A stretch of 64,000 nt of DNA from Aegilops tauschii subsp. strangulata (lineage: Eukaryota > Streptophyta > Magnoliopsida > Poales > Poaceae): the NCBI RefSeq assembly GCF_002575655.3, contig NC_053035.3:92839322-92903321 (forward strand), in the 5' to 3' direction. The notes below the pieces were generated by a model. The model had not been told where the DNA came from and ran no database searches. It saw only the letters and a program-made list of their open reading frames with translations. Within the stretch, counting starts at the first letter, position 1; each line of letters starts with the position of its first letter. This document shows positions 28,330 through 40,211 of the stretch, in pieces. The translations under genes were made by a program, and so were the position numbers.

Positions 28330-28341
28330 CAAGTGGGAGAC
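28330..28341 (+). other. Polypurine tract of E3
   Basis: GCAAGTGGGAGAC directly before the 3' LTR start TGTTGG at 28342. The same tract precedes the E5 3' LTR at 47033. Confidence 0.85.
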
Positions 28342-28764
28342 TGTTGGAAATATACCCTAGAGGCAATAATAAAATGGTTATTATTATTTCCTCATTCATG
28401 ATAATTGTCTATTGTTCATGCTATAATTGTGTTATCCGGAAATCGTAATACATGTGTGTATACATAGACCACAACATGTCCCTAGTGAGCCTCTAGTTGA
28501 CTAGATCGTTGATCAATAGATGGTTACGGTTTCCTGACCATAGACATTGGATGTCATTGATAACGGGATCACATCATTAGGAGAATGATGTGATGGACAA
28601 GATCCAATCCTAAGCATAGCACAAGATCATGTAGTTCGTCTGCTAAAGCTTTTCTAATGTCAAGTATCTTTTCCTTAGACCATGAGATTGTGCAACTCCC
28701 GGATACTGTAGAAATGCTTTGGGTGTGCCAAACGTCACAACGTAACTGGGTGGCAGTAAAGGTG
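28342..28764 (+). repeat. 3' LTR of E3, left part
   Basis: It starts TGTTGGAAATATACCCTAG and is broken at AGGTG (28760-28764) by the insertion of E4. It continues at 38969. Confidence 0.93.
28760..28764 (+). other. Target site duplication of E4 (AGGTG), left copy
   Basis: AGGTG here and at 38969-38973 flank E4. The uninterrupted LTR of E5 has a single AGGTG at the same place (AAAGGTGCACTACAGG near 40486). Confidence 0.95.
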
Positions 28765-30284
28765 TGATGACCCACAAGTATAGGGGATCTACCGTAGTCC
28801 TTTCGATAAGTAAGAGTGTCGAACCCAACGAGGAGCAGAAGGAAATGATAAGTGGTTTTCACCAAGGTATTCTCTGCAAGCATTGAAATTATAGGTAACA
28901 GATAGTTTTGTGATAAGATAATTTGTAACGAGCAACAAGTAACAAAAGTAAATAAAGTGCAGCAAGGTGGCCCAATCCTTTTTGTAGCAAAGGACAAGCC
29001 TGGACAAACTCTTATATAGAGAAAAGCGCTCCCGAGGACACATGGGAATTATCTCCAAGCTAGTTTTCATCACGTTCATATGATTCGCGTTCGGTACTTT
29101 GATAATTTGATATGTGGGTGGACCGGTGCTTGGGTGCTGTCCTTACTTGGACAAGCATCCCACTTATGATTAACTCCTATTGCAAGCATCCGCAACTACA
29201 AAAGAAGTATTAAGGTAAACCTAACCATAGCATGAAACATATGGATCCAAATCAGCCCCTTACGAAGCAACGCATAAACTAGGGTTTAAGCTTCTATCAC
29301 TCTAGCAACCCATCATCTACTTATTACTTCCCAATGCCTTCCTCTAGGCCCAAACAATGGTGAAGTGTCATGTAGTCGACGTTCACATAACACCACTAGA
29401 GGAGAGACAACATACATCTCATCAAAATATCGAACGAATACCAAATTCACATGACTACTAATAGCAAGACTTCTCCCATGTCCTCAGGAACAAACGTAAC
29501 TAATCACAAAGCATATTCATGTTCATAATCAGAGGAGTATTAATATGCATAAAGGATCTGAACATATGATCTTCCACCAAATAAACCAACTAGCATCAAC
29601 TACAAGGAGTAATCAACACTACTAGCAACCTACAGGTACCAATCCCAGACTTAGAGACAAGAATTGGATACAAGAGATGAACTAGGGTTTGAGAGGAGAT
29701 GGTGCTGGTGAAGATGTTGATGGAGATTGGCCCCCTACCGATGAGAGGAGCATTGGTGATGATGATGGCGATGATTTCCCCCTCCCGGAGGGAAGTGTCC
29801 CCGGCAGAACAGCTCCGCCGGAGCCCTAGATTGGTTACGCCAAGGTTCCGCCTCGTGGCGCCGGAGTCTCGTCCCGAAAGCTTGCTTATGATTTTTCTTC
29901 GGACGAAAGACTTCATATAGCAGAAGATGGGCACCGGAGGGCCAACAGGGGGCCCACGAGGCAGGGGGCGCGTCCAGGGGGCAGGCGCGCCCCCCACCCT
30001 CGTGGACAGGTGGTGGGCCCCTGGCCTTGATTCTTTCGCCAATATTTTTAATATTTACCAAAAATAACTTCCGTGGAGTTTCAGGACTTTTGGAGTTGTG
30101 CAGAATAGGTCTCTAATATTTGCTCCTTTTCCAGCCCAGAATTCCAGCTCCGAGCATTCTCCCTCTTCATGTAAACCTTGTAAAATAAGAGAGAATAGGC
30201 ATAAGTATTGTGACATAATGTGTAATAAGAGCCCATAATGCAATAAGTATCGATATAAAAGCATGATGCAAAATGGACGTATCA
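28765..30284 (-). repeat. 3' LTR of E4
   Basis: Near identical to 37448-38968. The TATA-like TCTATATAAG (minus strand) is at 29011-29020. A GC-rich inverted repeat CCCACGAGGCAGGGGGCGCG ... CGCGCCCCCCACCCTCGTGG is at about 29949-30004. Confidence 0.95.
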
Positions 30285-31852
30285 ACTCCCCCAAGCTTAG
30301 ACCTCGCTTGTCCTCAAGCGGAAGCTGATAACGATAAATATGTCCACATGTTTAGAGGCAGAGGTGTCGATAAAATAAAATACGGACATGAGGGCATCAT
30401 GATCATTCTTATAACAGCAACATATATGGATAATGTCACATGATCTCTTATGCTCAAGTAATAATCTATTCACAATGCAAAGTATGAATCAGAAACTTTA
30501 TTGAGAACTAACAAACTATAATCTCAGTCATTGAAGCAATTGCAATTTATCATAACATCAGAAAGAGTCTATGTCGGAGCTTTTCAGCAAGTCCACATAC
30601 TCAACTATCATTTAGTCTTTCACAATGGCTAACACTCACGCAATACTTGTGGTTACGGAGTTTTAATCGGACACAGAGAAAGATAGGGGCTTATAGTTTC
30701 GCCTCCCAACCTTTTACCTCAAGGGTAATGTCAACAATAATAGTTCATGCTAACTTACATCCAATTAGATATATATGTCTGGATCTTTCCAACACACTGT
30801 GCTTGCCAAAGGATAAAATGTAAAAAAGGAAAGGTGAAGATCGCCATGACTCTTGCATAAGGTAGGAGATAAAAGTAAAAGATAGGCCCTTCGCAGAGGG
30901 AAGCAGAGGTTGTCATGCGCTTTCAGGGTTGGATGCACAAAATCTTAATGCGAAAGAATGTCACTTTATATTGCCACTTGTGATATAGACCTTTATTATG
31001 TAGTCTGTCGCCTTTATTTCTTCCACATCACAAGATCGTATAAAGCTTATTTCCTCCACACCAATCAAGCATACATATTTAGAGAGCAATTTTTTTATTG
31101 CTTGCACCGATGACAACTTACTTGAAGGATCTTACTCAATCCATAGGTAGATATGGTGGACTCTCATGGCAAAACTGGGTTTAAGGGTTTTTGGAAGCAC
31201 AAGTAGTATCTCTACTTGGTGCAAAGAATTTGGCTAGCATGAGGGGGAAAAGCAAGCTCAACATGTTGGACGATCCATAACAATATACTTTATTTCGGAT
31301 ATAAGAAAACATAACCCCATTACGTTGTCTTCCTTGTCCAACATCAACTCTTTAGCATGTCATATTTTAATGAGTGCTCACAGTCATAAAAGATGTCCAA
31401 GATAGTATATTTATATGTGATACCTCTCTTTCTTTATTACTTCCTATAAATTGCAACGATGACTAAAGCTATGTTTGTCAACTCTCAACAATTTTTAATC
31501 ATCATACTCTTTATATGTGAAGTCATTACTCTCCATAAGATCAATATGATCTCTTTGTTTCTTTTTATTCTTTTCTCTTTTCTTTTATTCCCTCAAGATC
31601 ATAGCAAAAATAATCAAGCCCTTGATTCAACACTACTCTTTATTATATAGCTCACAGACTCGATTACATAAACGGGTCATAAAGCAAAACTCAAAACTAG
31701 ATCATACTAAAGCTTTATTCTACTAGATCAAAGTACTACTAAAAGGATCGAACTAAGAAAAATGGTAAAGATAGGAGTGTGATGGTGATACGATACCGGG
31801 GCACCTCCCCCAAGCTTGGCAGTTACCAAGGGGAGTGCCCATACCCATATGA
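30285..31852 (-). other. E4 3' non-coding region with polypurine tract
   Basis: The minus-strand polypurine tract AAGCTTGGGGGAGT abuts the LTR at 30285-30298, and a related CCCCCAAGCTTGG word (plus strand) recurs at 31807-31819. The rest is A/T-rich with no ORF I can support. Confidence 0.75.
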
Positions 31853-32278
31853 TTATGTTTCCTTGTTCGGGCGTGGCGATGATGGAGTTGTTGATGATGT
31901 AAACTGTGCTTTCAGCTTCTTCATATTGTAATTGAGGAGAGCAATTTCCTCCTTTAAATCATCGACCTCCGACTCCAGATTCAAGATCTTGTCACATAGA
32001 TCTCCTTTGCTTTTCTGCCAAAAACGAGAAGGAATAGATCGGTTGTTAGATAGTTTAGCCCTCTTAGGGAGACTACATTTCTTGAACTTCACGTGCATAT
32101 CCCCAGGTTGAGGTAGAGGGACATCCTCCTCCTCCGAACTTGAATCATTGATCCTCATCAGATGAGCATCCTCCTCCTCATCCGTAGTTCGACCATAAGG
32201 AGATAGATCCCCATAGGTCTTTGGGTCAGCAATGAGGTGTGAGACATAGCTCTCTCCGTCGGAATCATGAGATAACAT
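31853..32278 (-). CDS. E4 additional ORF downstream of pol, unknown function
   Basis: 141 residues, ATG at 32278. This is the place where Athila elements carry their extra (env-like) ORF, but I see no signal peptide or membrane segment. The first half is acidic and Ser-rich (RTTDEEEDAHLM, SSSEEEDVPLPQPGD). The middle is basic (KFKKCSLPKRAKLSNN). Residues about 95-130 (ILNLESEVDDLKEEIALLNY) have a clear heptad pattern of a coiled coil. It could be a remnant of a longer ORF or a small accessory protein. The frame is intact. Confidence 0.5.
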   Translation of the reverse strand: MLSHDSDGESYVSHLIADPKTYGDLSPYGRTTDEEEDAHLMRINDSSSEEEDVPLPQPGDMHVKFKKCSLPKRAKLSNNRSIPSRFWQKSKGDLCDKILNLESEVDDLKEEIALLNYNMKKLKAQFTSSTTPSSPRPNKET

Positions 32279-32584
32279 CTTGCTCTAATCTGCAGCAGCA
32301 ACAGCTCGAAACACAAACAGAGGATATTTGCGTGGTACAGGAGTCAAAACCTTCGGGAGATTATATAATGAATTTTTACCGACCAAAATACGTATCGTAC
32401 AAGAAAACGGAGTCTGGAGAGCACACGAGGTGCCCACGAGGCAGGGGGCGCGCCCAGGGGGGTAGGGCGCGCCCTCCACCCTCGTGGAGGCCTCATGTCC
32501 TTCCCGGACTGCTTCCTATTTTTCTATTTTTCTAAATATTCAAAAACAAAGAAAAATTGCCATTAGAACTGTTTTGGAGTTGGT
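32279..32584 (-). other. E4 spacer with GC-rich inverted repeat
   Basis: It contains a third copy of the LTR's GC-rich hairpin (arms CCACGAGGCAGGGGGCGCGC and GGGCGCGCCCTCCACCCTCG, about 32431-32486), in the same orientation as in the LTRs. No ORF supported. Confidence 0.7.
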
Positions 32585-34105
32585 TTACTTACCGTACCAC
32601 ATACCTTCCTTTTCGGAGTCTGAAACATTCTGGAAAGTGTCCCTTATGTATTCCTCCGGGGTTACGGTTTCAATAACATTGGTTTCAACATTTATAGGAT
32701 TACCTGAGATATAATGTTTGATTCTTTGACCGTTCACCACCTTCGGATTTGTGCCTTCGAAGTTGTTGATTTTTATGGCACAGGAACGATAGACCTCCTC
32801 GATAACGTAAGGACCTTCCCATTTAGAGAGAAGTTTCCCTGCAAAAAATCTTAAATGAGAGTTGTATAGCAATACATAATCACCTACATTAAACTCACGC
32901 TTTTGTATCCTTTTGTCATGCCATCTTTTAACTTTTTCTTTAAACAATTTGGCATTCTCATAGGCTTGGGTTCTCCATTCATCGAGTGAGCTAATGTCAA
33001 ATAACCTCTTCTCACTGGCAAGTTTGAAATCATAATTGCGCTCTTTAATAGCCCAATACGCCTTATGTTCTAGTTCGAGAGGTAAGTGACATGCTTTTCC
33101 ATAAACCATTTTATACGGAGACATACCCATAGGATTTTTATATGCAGTTCTATAGGCCCATAATGCATCATCAAGTTTCTTGGACCAATTCTTTCTAGCC
33201 CTATTAACAGTCTTTTGCAAAATTAATTTGAGCTCTCTATTGCTCAATTCTACTTGACCACTAGACTGTGGGTGATAAGGAGATGCAATTCTATGATTAA
33301 CATCATACTTAGCAAGCATTTTACGAAAGGCACCATGAATAAAATGTGAACCACCATCAGTCATTAAATATCTAGGGACTCCAAACCTCGAAAAAATAAC
33401 CTCTTTAAGCATCTTAATAGAGGTGTTATGATTAGCACTACTAGGTTGAATAGCTTCTACCCACTTAGTAATGTAATCAACAACAACTAAAATATGAGTA
33501 TACCCATTTGAGGCAGGAAACGGTCCCATATAATCAAAGCCCCAAACATCAAATGGTTCAATAACAAGTGAATAATTCATAGGCATTTCTTGACGTCTAC
33601 TAATATTACCAATTCTTTGACATTCATCACAAGATAAGACAAACTTACGGGCATCCTTGAAGAGAGTAGGCCAATAAAAACCGGATTGCAATACCTTATG
33701 TGCAGTTCTATCTCCAGCGTGGTGTCCTCCATAAGCTTCGGAGAGACACTTGCGTAGGATCTATTCCTGTTCATGCTCAGGTACACAAAGTCTAATAACA
33801 CCATCTACTCCTTCTTTATAAAGATGTGGGTCATCCCAAAAGTAATCTCTTAAATCATAGAAAAACTTTTTCTTTTGCTAGTATGTGAAACTAGGTGGTA
33901 TAAATTTAGCAACAATGTAATTAGCATAATCAGCATACCATGGAGCAGTATGAGAAGCATTTTTGACATTTAATTGTTCATCAGGAAAGCTATCATCAAT
34001 AGGTAGTGGGTCATCAAGAACATTCTCTAACCTAGACAAGTTGTCTGCAACGGGGTTCTCAACTCCCTTTCTATCAATAATATGCAAATCAAATTCTTGT
34101 AGCAA
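32585..34105 (-). pseudogene. E4 pol: RNase H end and integrase
   Basis: 34105-33878 gives the tail of RNase H ([20 protein letters not shown], then NLSRL) ending at a stop. 33691-32585 is a 368-residue integrase frame in the same phase: zinc module C21/C24 (SCDECQRIG), catalytic D53 (WGFDYMGPF), D112 (MTDGGSHFI) and E148 (SGQVELSNREL), with 35 residues between the last two. The C-terminal domain has WEGPYVIEEVYRSCAI. The usual H2 half of the zinc module lies in the 33692-33877 gap, where stops interrupt it. A frameshift separates this block from the RT frame ending at 34240. Function would be cDNA insertion. Confidence 0.88.
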
Positions 34106-34239
34106 GAGAACCCATCTAATAACTCTAGGTTTAGAATCTTTCTTTTACATAATATATTTAATAGCAGCATGATCTGTGTGAATAGTTACTTTAGAATCAA
34201 CAATATAAGGTCTGAACTTATCACAAGCAAATACAACTG

Positions 34240-36363
34240 CTAAGAATTCTTTTTCAGTAGTAGCATAATTTCTCTGGCATTGTCTAGAGTTTTACTAGCA
34301 TATTGAATAACATTTATTTTCTTATCAACTCTTTGCCCTAGAATAGCACCTACAGCATATTCACTAGCATCACACACAATTTCAAAGGGTAAATTCCAAT
34401 CAGGTGGCTGAACAATAGGTGCAGAAATCAATGCTTTCTTAAGTATTTCAAATGCTTCTACACAATCATCATCAAAAACGAAAGGTATATCTTTTTGTAA
34501 TAAATTAGTCAGAGGCCGAGAAATTTTTGAGAAGTCCTTAATGAACCTCCTATAAAATCCGGCATGACCAAGGAAACTTCTTATACCTTTGATGTCCTTG
34601 GGACACAACATCTTTTCAATAGCATCAACTTTGGCTTTATCTACTTCAATGCCCCTTTTAGAAATTTTATGCCCCAAGACAATGCCCTCATTAACCATAA
34701 AGTGGCACTTTTCCCAGTTCAAGACAAGATTAGTTTCTTCACATCTCTGCAAAACTCGATCAAGGTTGCTCAAGCAATCATCAAAAGAGGATCCATAGAC
34801 GGAGAAGTCGTCCATGAAAACCTCGTAAATCTTTTCACAAAAATCAGAGAATATAGCCATCATGCATCTTTGAAAGGTAGCAGGTGCATTACATAAACCA
34901 AAAGGCATACATCTATAAGCAAAAGTACCGAAAGGGCAAGTAAAAGTGGTCTTTGCTTGATCATCAGCTGACACAGGTATTTGAGAGAAACCAGAATAAC
35001 CATCTAGAAAGCAAAAATGTGTATGTTTGGATAATCTTTCTAGCATTTGATCAATAAAAGGTAAGGGGTAATGATCTTTTTTAGTAGCCTTATTTAGTTT
35101 GTGAAAATCAATTACCATCCTATAACCTGTAATAATTCTTTGCGGAAACAATTCATCTTTATCATTAGGGACGACAGTAATACCTCCCTTCTTAGGAACA
35201 CAATGGACATGACTTACCCACTGACTATCGGCAACGGGATAAATTATACCTACCTCAAGGAGCTTTAGTATTTCTTTTCTTGCCACTTCTTTCATCTTAG
35301 GATTCAGCCGTCGTTGATGATCAATAACTGGTTTGGCATCTTTCTCCAAATTTATTTTGTGTTGACATAGAGTGGGACTAATGCCCTTAAGATCATCAAG
35401 AGTATATCCAATAGCAGCACAGTGCTTCTTTAGAGTTTTCAATAATTTTTCTTCCTCCTTCTGTGAAAGGTTAGCACTAATAATAACAGGATATATCTTC
35501 TTTCCATCAAGATAAGCATATTTAAGAGTATCAGGTAACGGTTTAAGTTCAAACACGGGATCACCCTTGGGTGGAGGAGGATCCCCTAGGATTTTAACAG
35601 GCAAGTTGTGTTTCAGAATAGGTCCCTGTTTAAAGAATACTTCATCTATTTCCCTTCTTTCATTCATAAACATATCATTTTCATGGTCTAGCAAATATTG
35701 TTCTAGAGGATCACTAGGAGGTACGGCAATAGAAGCAAGACCAATAATTTCATCTTTACTAGGCAATTCTTCTTCACGGCGTTGTCTACGAAATTTACAA
35801 AAGTTGAACTCATGAGACATATCACCTAAACCAATAGTAACAACATCCTTTTCGCAGTCTATCCTAGCATTAACAGTGTTTAAGAAGGGTCTACCAAATA
35901 TAATGGGACAAAAGCTATCTTGTGGGGAACCAAGAATGAGAAAATCAGCAGGATATTTTGTTTTCCCACACAAGACTTCAACATCTCTAACAATTCCCAT
36001 GGGTGAAACAGTATCTCTATTGGCAAGCTTAATTGTAACATCAATTTCTTCTAACTCAGTAGGTGCAATATCATGCAAAATTTCTTTGTATAAGTCAATA
36101 GGTATTGCACTAGCACTAGCACCCATATCACATAAGCCATGATAACAATGATCTCCTATTTTAACAGAAATAACAGGCATGCCTACCACAGGTCTATGTT
36201 TATCTTTAGCACAAGGTTTAGCAATTCTAGCAGTTTCATTACAGAAATAAATAACATGCCCATCAATATTATCAGCCAAGAGATCTTTAACAATAGCAAT
36301 ATTAGTTTCAACTTTAACTTGCTCAGGAGGTGTATAAGTTCTAATATTGCTTTTACGAACCAC
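34240..36363 (-). pseudogene. E4 pol: protease, reverse transcriptase, start of RNase H
   Basis: 707-residue open frame, in phase with gag upstream. The protease motif is GLCDMGASASAIP (Asp about residue 79, the D-x-G-A form of Athila), followed by FLILGSPQDSFCPIIFGRPF. RT begins near residue 360 (HVHCVPKKGGITVVPN, RMVIDFHKLNKATKKDHYPL, FCFLDGYSGFSQIP) with the catalytic block EVFMDDFSVYGSSF at about residue 515, an FMDD in place of YVDD. It ends in RNase H (IVCDASEYAVGAILGQRV) and goes out of frame about 34245, losing the rest. No Met start is implied, since this is the middle of a Gag-Pol frame. Confidence 0.9.
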
Positions 36364-37341
36364 AGTTGAAGCTTTAGCATGATCCTTTATTCTAACCGGG
36401 AAAGGTGGTTTCTCAAGATAAGCAGTAGGAACAATAGGATCATTATAAGTGATAGTCTTTTCTTCAACTTAAATAGGTGCAGCTACTTTTACTTCTATGG
36501 GGGGATGATATTTAAACCACTTCTCCTTAGGGAGATCACCATGAGTAGCAAAATATTCACAGGAAGAAGCTACTATCTCAGAGTCAAGTCCATATTTAGT
36601 GCTAAATTTACGGAAAACATCGGTATCCATAAAAGATTTCACACAATCAAACTTAGGTGTCATACCTGACTCCTTACCTTCGTCGAGATCCCAATCTTCA
36701 GAGTTGCGTTTAATTCTTTCCAATAAATCCCATTTGGATTCAATAGTCTTCATCATAAAAGAGCCAGCACAAGAAGTATCGAGCATGGTGCGATTGCTGT
36801 TAGAAAGCCGAGCATAAAAATTTTGCATGATCATTTATCTTGAGAGCTCATGATTGGGGCATGAATATAACATTGATTTAAGCCTCCCCCAAGCTTGAGC
36901 GATGCTTTCTCCTTCGCGAGGCCAAAATATATATATATAATTATGATCGCGATGAACAAGATGCATAGGATAAAACTTCTGATGAAATTCCAATTTCAAT
37001 CGTTTGTAGTTCCATGATCCCATATCATCACATAGCCTATACCATGTCAATGCATCTCCCTTCAAAGATAAAGGGAAGACCTTCTTCTTGATAACATCAT
37101 CGGGCATACCTGCAAGCTTAAATAATCCACAAACCTCATCCACATAGATTAGGTGCTCATCAGGATGTAATGTTCCATCTCCTGCAAAAGGATTAGCTAG
37201 CAGTTTTTCTACATACCCGAAGGAATTTCAAAAGTAGACATTTTCATTTTCAGTAGGTTCAGTAGGTTGAGGAGCAACTCTTTGCTCTACTGGTCGGGGT
37301 GAAGATATCCCGAACAAGCCCCTCAGAGGATTACTTTCCAT
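36364..37341 (-). pseudogene. gag: E4 gag
   Basis: The ATG at 37341 (MESNPLRGLFGIS) starts a frame that continues in the same phase through gag and on into PR-RT. It is broken by a TGA at about 37232-37236, a TAA at 36835-36837 and a TAA near 36469. The gag domain is clear: GMPDDVIKKKVFPLSLKGDA, LTWYRLCDDMGSWNYKRL and EFHQKFYP (37143-36980). Downstream is TMLDTSCAGSFMMKTIESKW, an Athila gag C-terminal motif. No CCHC knuckle was recognised. Apart from the three stops there is no frameshift over about 3.1 kb, so gag and pol were probably one ORF. Confidence 0.85.
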
Positions 37342-37417
37342 AGTAACAAGTGACAGTAAATTTCAGCACACTATATAAATCTTTCCTTACCAAATTCCAC
37401 CTACCAAAGGCGCTTCA

Positions 37418-37436
37418 CTCCCCGGCAACGGCGCCA
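37418..37436 (-). other. Primer binding site of E4
   Basis: Minus strand TGGCGCCGTTGCCGGGGAG, 11 bp from the LTR. This PBS is typical of Athila elements and is usually read as complementary to tRNA-Asp. Confidence 0.88.
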
Positions 37437-37447
37437 GAAAAGAGTCT

Positions 37448-38968
37448 TGATGACCCACAAGTATAGGGGATCTATCGTAGTCCTTTCGATAAGTAAGAGT
37501 GTCGAACCCAACGAGGAGCAGAAGGAAATGATAAGCGGTTTTGAGCAAGGTATTCTCTGCAAGCACTGAAATTATATGTAACAGATAGTTTTGTGATAAG
37601 ATAATTTGTAACGAGCAACAAGTAACAAAAGTAAATAAAGTGCAGCAAGGTGGCCCAATCCTTTTTGTAGCAAAGGACAAGCCTGGAAAAACTCTTATAT
37701 AGAGAAAAGCGCTCCCGAGGACACATGGGAATTATCGTGAAGCTAGTTTTCATCACGTTCATATGATTCGCGTTCGGTACTTTGATAATTTGATATGTGG
37801 GTCGACCGGTGCTTGGGTGCTGTCCTTACTTGGACAAGCATCCCACTTATGATTAACTCCTATTGCAAGCTTCCGCAACTACAAAAGAAGTATTAAGGTA
37901 AACCTAACCATAGCATGAAACATATGGATCCAAATCAGCCCCTTACGAAGCAACACATAAACTAGGGTTTAAGCTTCTGTCACTCTAGCAACCCATCATC
38001 TACTTATTACTTCCCAATGCCTTCCTCTAGGCCCAAACAATGATGAAGTGTCATGTAGTCGACATTCACATAACACCACTAGAGGAGAGACAACATACAT
38101 CTCATCAAAATATCGAACGAATACCAAATTCACATGACTACTAATAGCAAGACTTCTCCCATGTCCTCAGGAACAAACATAACTACTCACAAAGCATATT
38201 CATGTTCATAATTAGAGGAGTATTAATATGCATAAAGGATCTGAACATATGATCTTCCACCAAATAAACCAACTAGCATCAACTACAAGGAGTAATCAAC
38301 ACTACTAGCAACCTACAGGTACCAAACCCAGACTTAGAGACAAGAATTGGATACAAGAGATGAACTAGGGTTTGAGAGGAGATGGTGCTGGTGAAGATGT
38401 TGATGGAGATTGGCCCCCTCCCGATGAGAGGAGCGTTGGTGATGATGATGGCGATAATTTCCCCCTCCCGGAGGGAAGTGTCCCCGGCAGAACAGCTCCG
38501 CCGGAGCCCTAGATTGGTTACGCCAAGGTTCCGCCTCGTGGCGGCGGAGTCTCGTCCCGAAAGCTTGCTTATGATTTTTCTTCGGACGAAAGACTTCATA
38601 TAGCAGAAGATGGGCACCGGAGGGCCAACAGGGGGCCCACGAGGCAGGGGGCGCACCCAGGGGGGCAAGCGCACCCCCCACCCTCGTGGACAGGTGGTGG
38701 GCCCCTGGCCTTGATTCTTTCGCCAATATTTTTAATATTTTCCAAAAATAACTTCCGTGGAGTTTCAGGACTTTTGGAGTTGTGCAGAATAGGTCTATAA
38801 TATTTGCTCCTTTTCCAGCCCAGAATTCCAGCTGCCGGCATTCTCCCTCTTCATGTAAACCTTGTAAAATAAGTGAGAATAGGCATAAGTATTGTGACAT
38901 AATCTATAATAACAGCCCATAATGCAATAAGTATCGATATAAAAGCATGATGAAAAATGGACATATCA
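37448..38968 (-). repeat. 5' LTR of E4
   Basis: 1521 bp, partner of 28765-30284. The TATA-like TCTATATAAG is at 37693-37702. The GC-rich hairpin at about 38637-38690 is slightly decayed (GCGCACCC for GCGCGTCC). The outer end reads ...GGACATATCA at 38968. Confidence 0.95.
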
Positions 38969-40211
38969 AGGTGCACTACGGGCATCTCCGAAAGTGTCTG
39001 TTGGGTTGGCACGAATCGAGACTGGGATTTGTCACTCCGTATGACGGAGAGGTGTCTCTGGGCCCACTCGGTAATGCATCATCATAATGAGCTCAATGTG
39101 TCTAAGCAGTTAGTCACGGGATCATGCATTACGGAACGAGTAAAGTGACTCTCCGGTAACGAGATTGAACGAGGTATTGGGATACCGACGATCGAATCTC
39201 GGGCAAGTAACGTACCGATTGACAAACGGAATTGTATACGGGATTGTTTGAATCCCCGACATCGTGGTTCATCCGATGAGATCATCGTGGAACATGTGGG
39301 AATTAACATGGGTATCCAGATCCCGCTGTTGGTTATTGGTCGGAGAGATGTCTCGGTCATGTCTGCGTGATTCCCGAACCCGTAGGGTCTACACACTTAA
39401 GGTTCGGTGGCGCTAGAGTTGTTATGGGAATTAGTATGCAGTTACCGAATGTTGTTCAGAGTCCCGGATGAGATCCCAGACGTCACGAGGAGTTCCGGAA
39501 TGGTCCGGAGATAAAGATTTATATATGGGAAGTCCTTATTCGGTCGCCGGAAGTGTTCGGGGGTCCACCTGCCCCGGAGGGCCCTATGGGCTGAATATGG
39601 AGGGGAACCAGCCCCTAGGTGGGCTGGGCGCCAAACCCCCCTAGGGCCCATGCACCTAGGGTTTGGGAGAAACCCTAAAGGGGGCGCCCAATTGGCTTGG
39701 GGGGAAAGCCTCCCCCCTTTGCCGCCGCCCCCCTCTAGACCCATCTGGAGGGGCCTGGCCCCCTCTCCCTTGCCCCTATAAATAGAGGGGAGGTGGGAGG
39801 GCTGCCGCACCCTTCCCCTGGCGCAGCCCTCTCCCTCCCCAACACCTCCTCCCCCTCCGTTGAGCTTGGCGAAGCCCTGCCGGAGAACTGCAAGCTCCAC
39901 CACCACGCCGTCGTGTTGCCGAAGCTCTTCCCCAACTTCTCCTTCCCCCTTGCTGGATCAAGAAGGAGGTGACGTCCCCGGGTTGTACGTGTGTTGAACG
40001 CGGAGGTGCCGTTGTTCGGCGCTTAGATCGGAATCAATCGCGATCTGAATCGCAGTGAGTACGACTCCTTCATCTGCGTTCTTGTAACGCTTCCGCATCG
40101 TGATCTTCAAGGGTATGAAGATGCACTCCCCTCTCTCTCGTTGCTAGTCTCTCCATAGATTGATCTTGGTGATGCATAGAAATTTTTTAATTTCTGCAAC
40201 GATCCCCAACA
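38969..40211 (+). repeat. 3' LTR of E3, right part
   Basis: It resumes with the second AGGTG, then CACTACGGGCATCTCCG, and ends ATCCCCAACA at 40211. It lacks about 55 bp present in the 5' LTR (junction near 39564). TATA box at 39777. Confidence 0.93.

Larger units (their letters stand above)
28765..38968 (-). mobile_element. E4: Athila-lineage Gypsy retrotransposon, complete ends, 10204 bp
   Basis: Two LTRs of 1520 and 1521 bp (28765-30284, 37448-38968), TG...CA ends (minus strand TGATACGTCC ... GTGGGTCATCA), a PBS of TGGCGCCGTTGCCGGGGAG, gag-PR-RT-RNase H-INT on the minus strand, an extra ORF between INT and the 3' LTR, and TSD AGGTG. This PBS and the extra downstream ORF fit the Athila group. 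The LTRs look very alike by eye, so this is one of the younger insertions. The internal genes nevertheless carry stops and a frameshift, so it is not autonomous as it stands. Confidence 0.93.
19862..40211 (+). mobile_element. E3: Angela/WIS/BARE-like Copia retrotransposon, interrupted by CACTA and E4
   Basis: The order on the plus strand is partial 5' LTR, PBS, leader, gag-PR-INT-RT-RNase H (Copia order), PPT and 3' LTR. The 3' LTR start TGTTGGAAATATACCCTAG is diagnostic of the Angela/WIS/BARE group. The first ~570 bp of the 5' LTR is displaced to the left by E2. The element is cut by the CACTA element at 25650-27670 and by Athila element E4 at 28765-38968. Its 3' LTR ends at 40211 (CCCCAACA), where the LTR of E5 continues, so E3 itself lies in the 5' LTR of E5. 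Confidence 0.93.

Noticed and set aside
28569..29079. ORFs of 96-142 residues in the E4 LTR (also 37387-37762 and 29596-30061, 38279-38900)
   Set aside because: They repeat in both LTRs and span the LTR border in one case. No domain.
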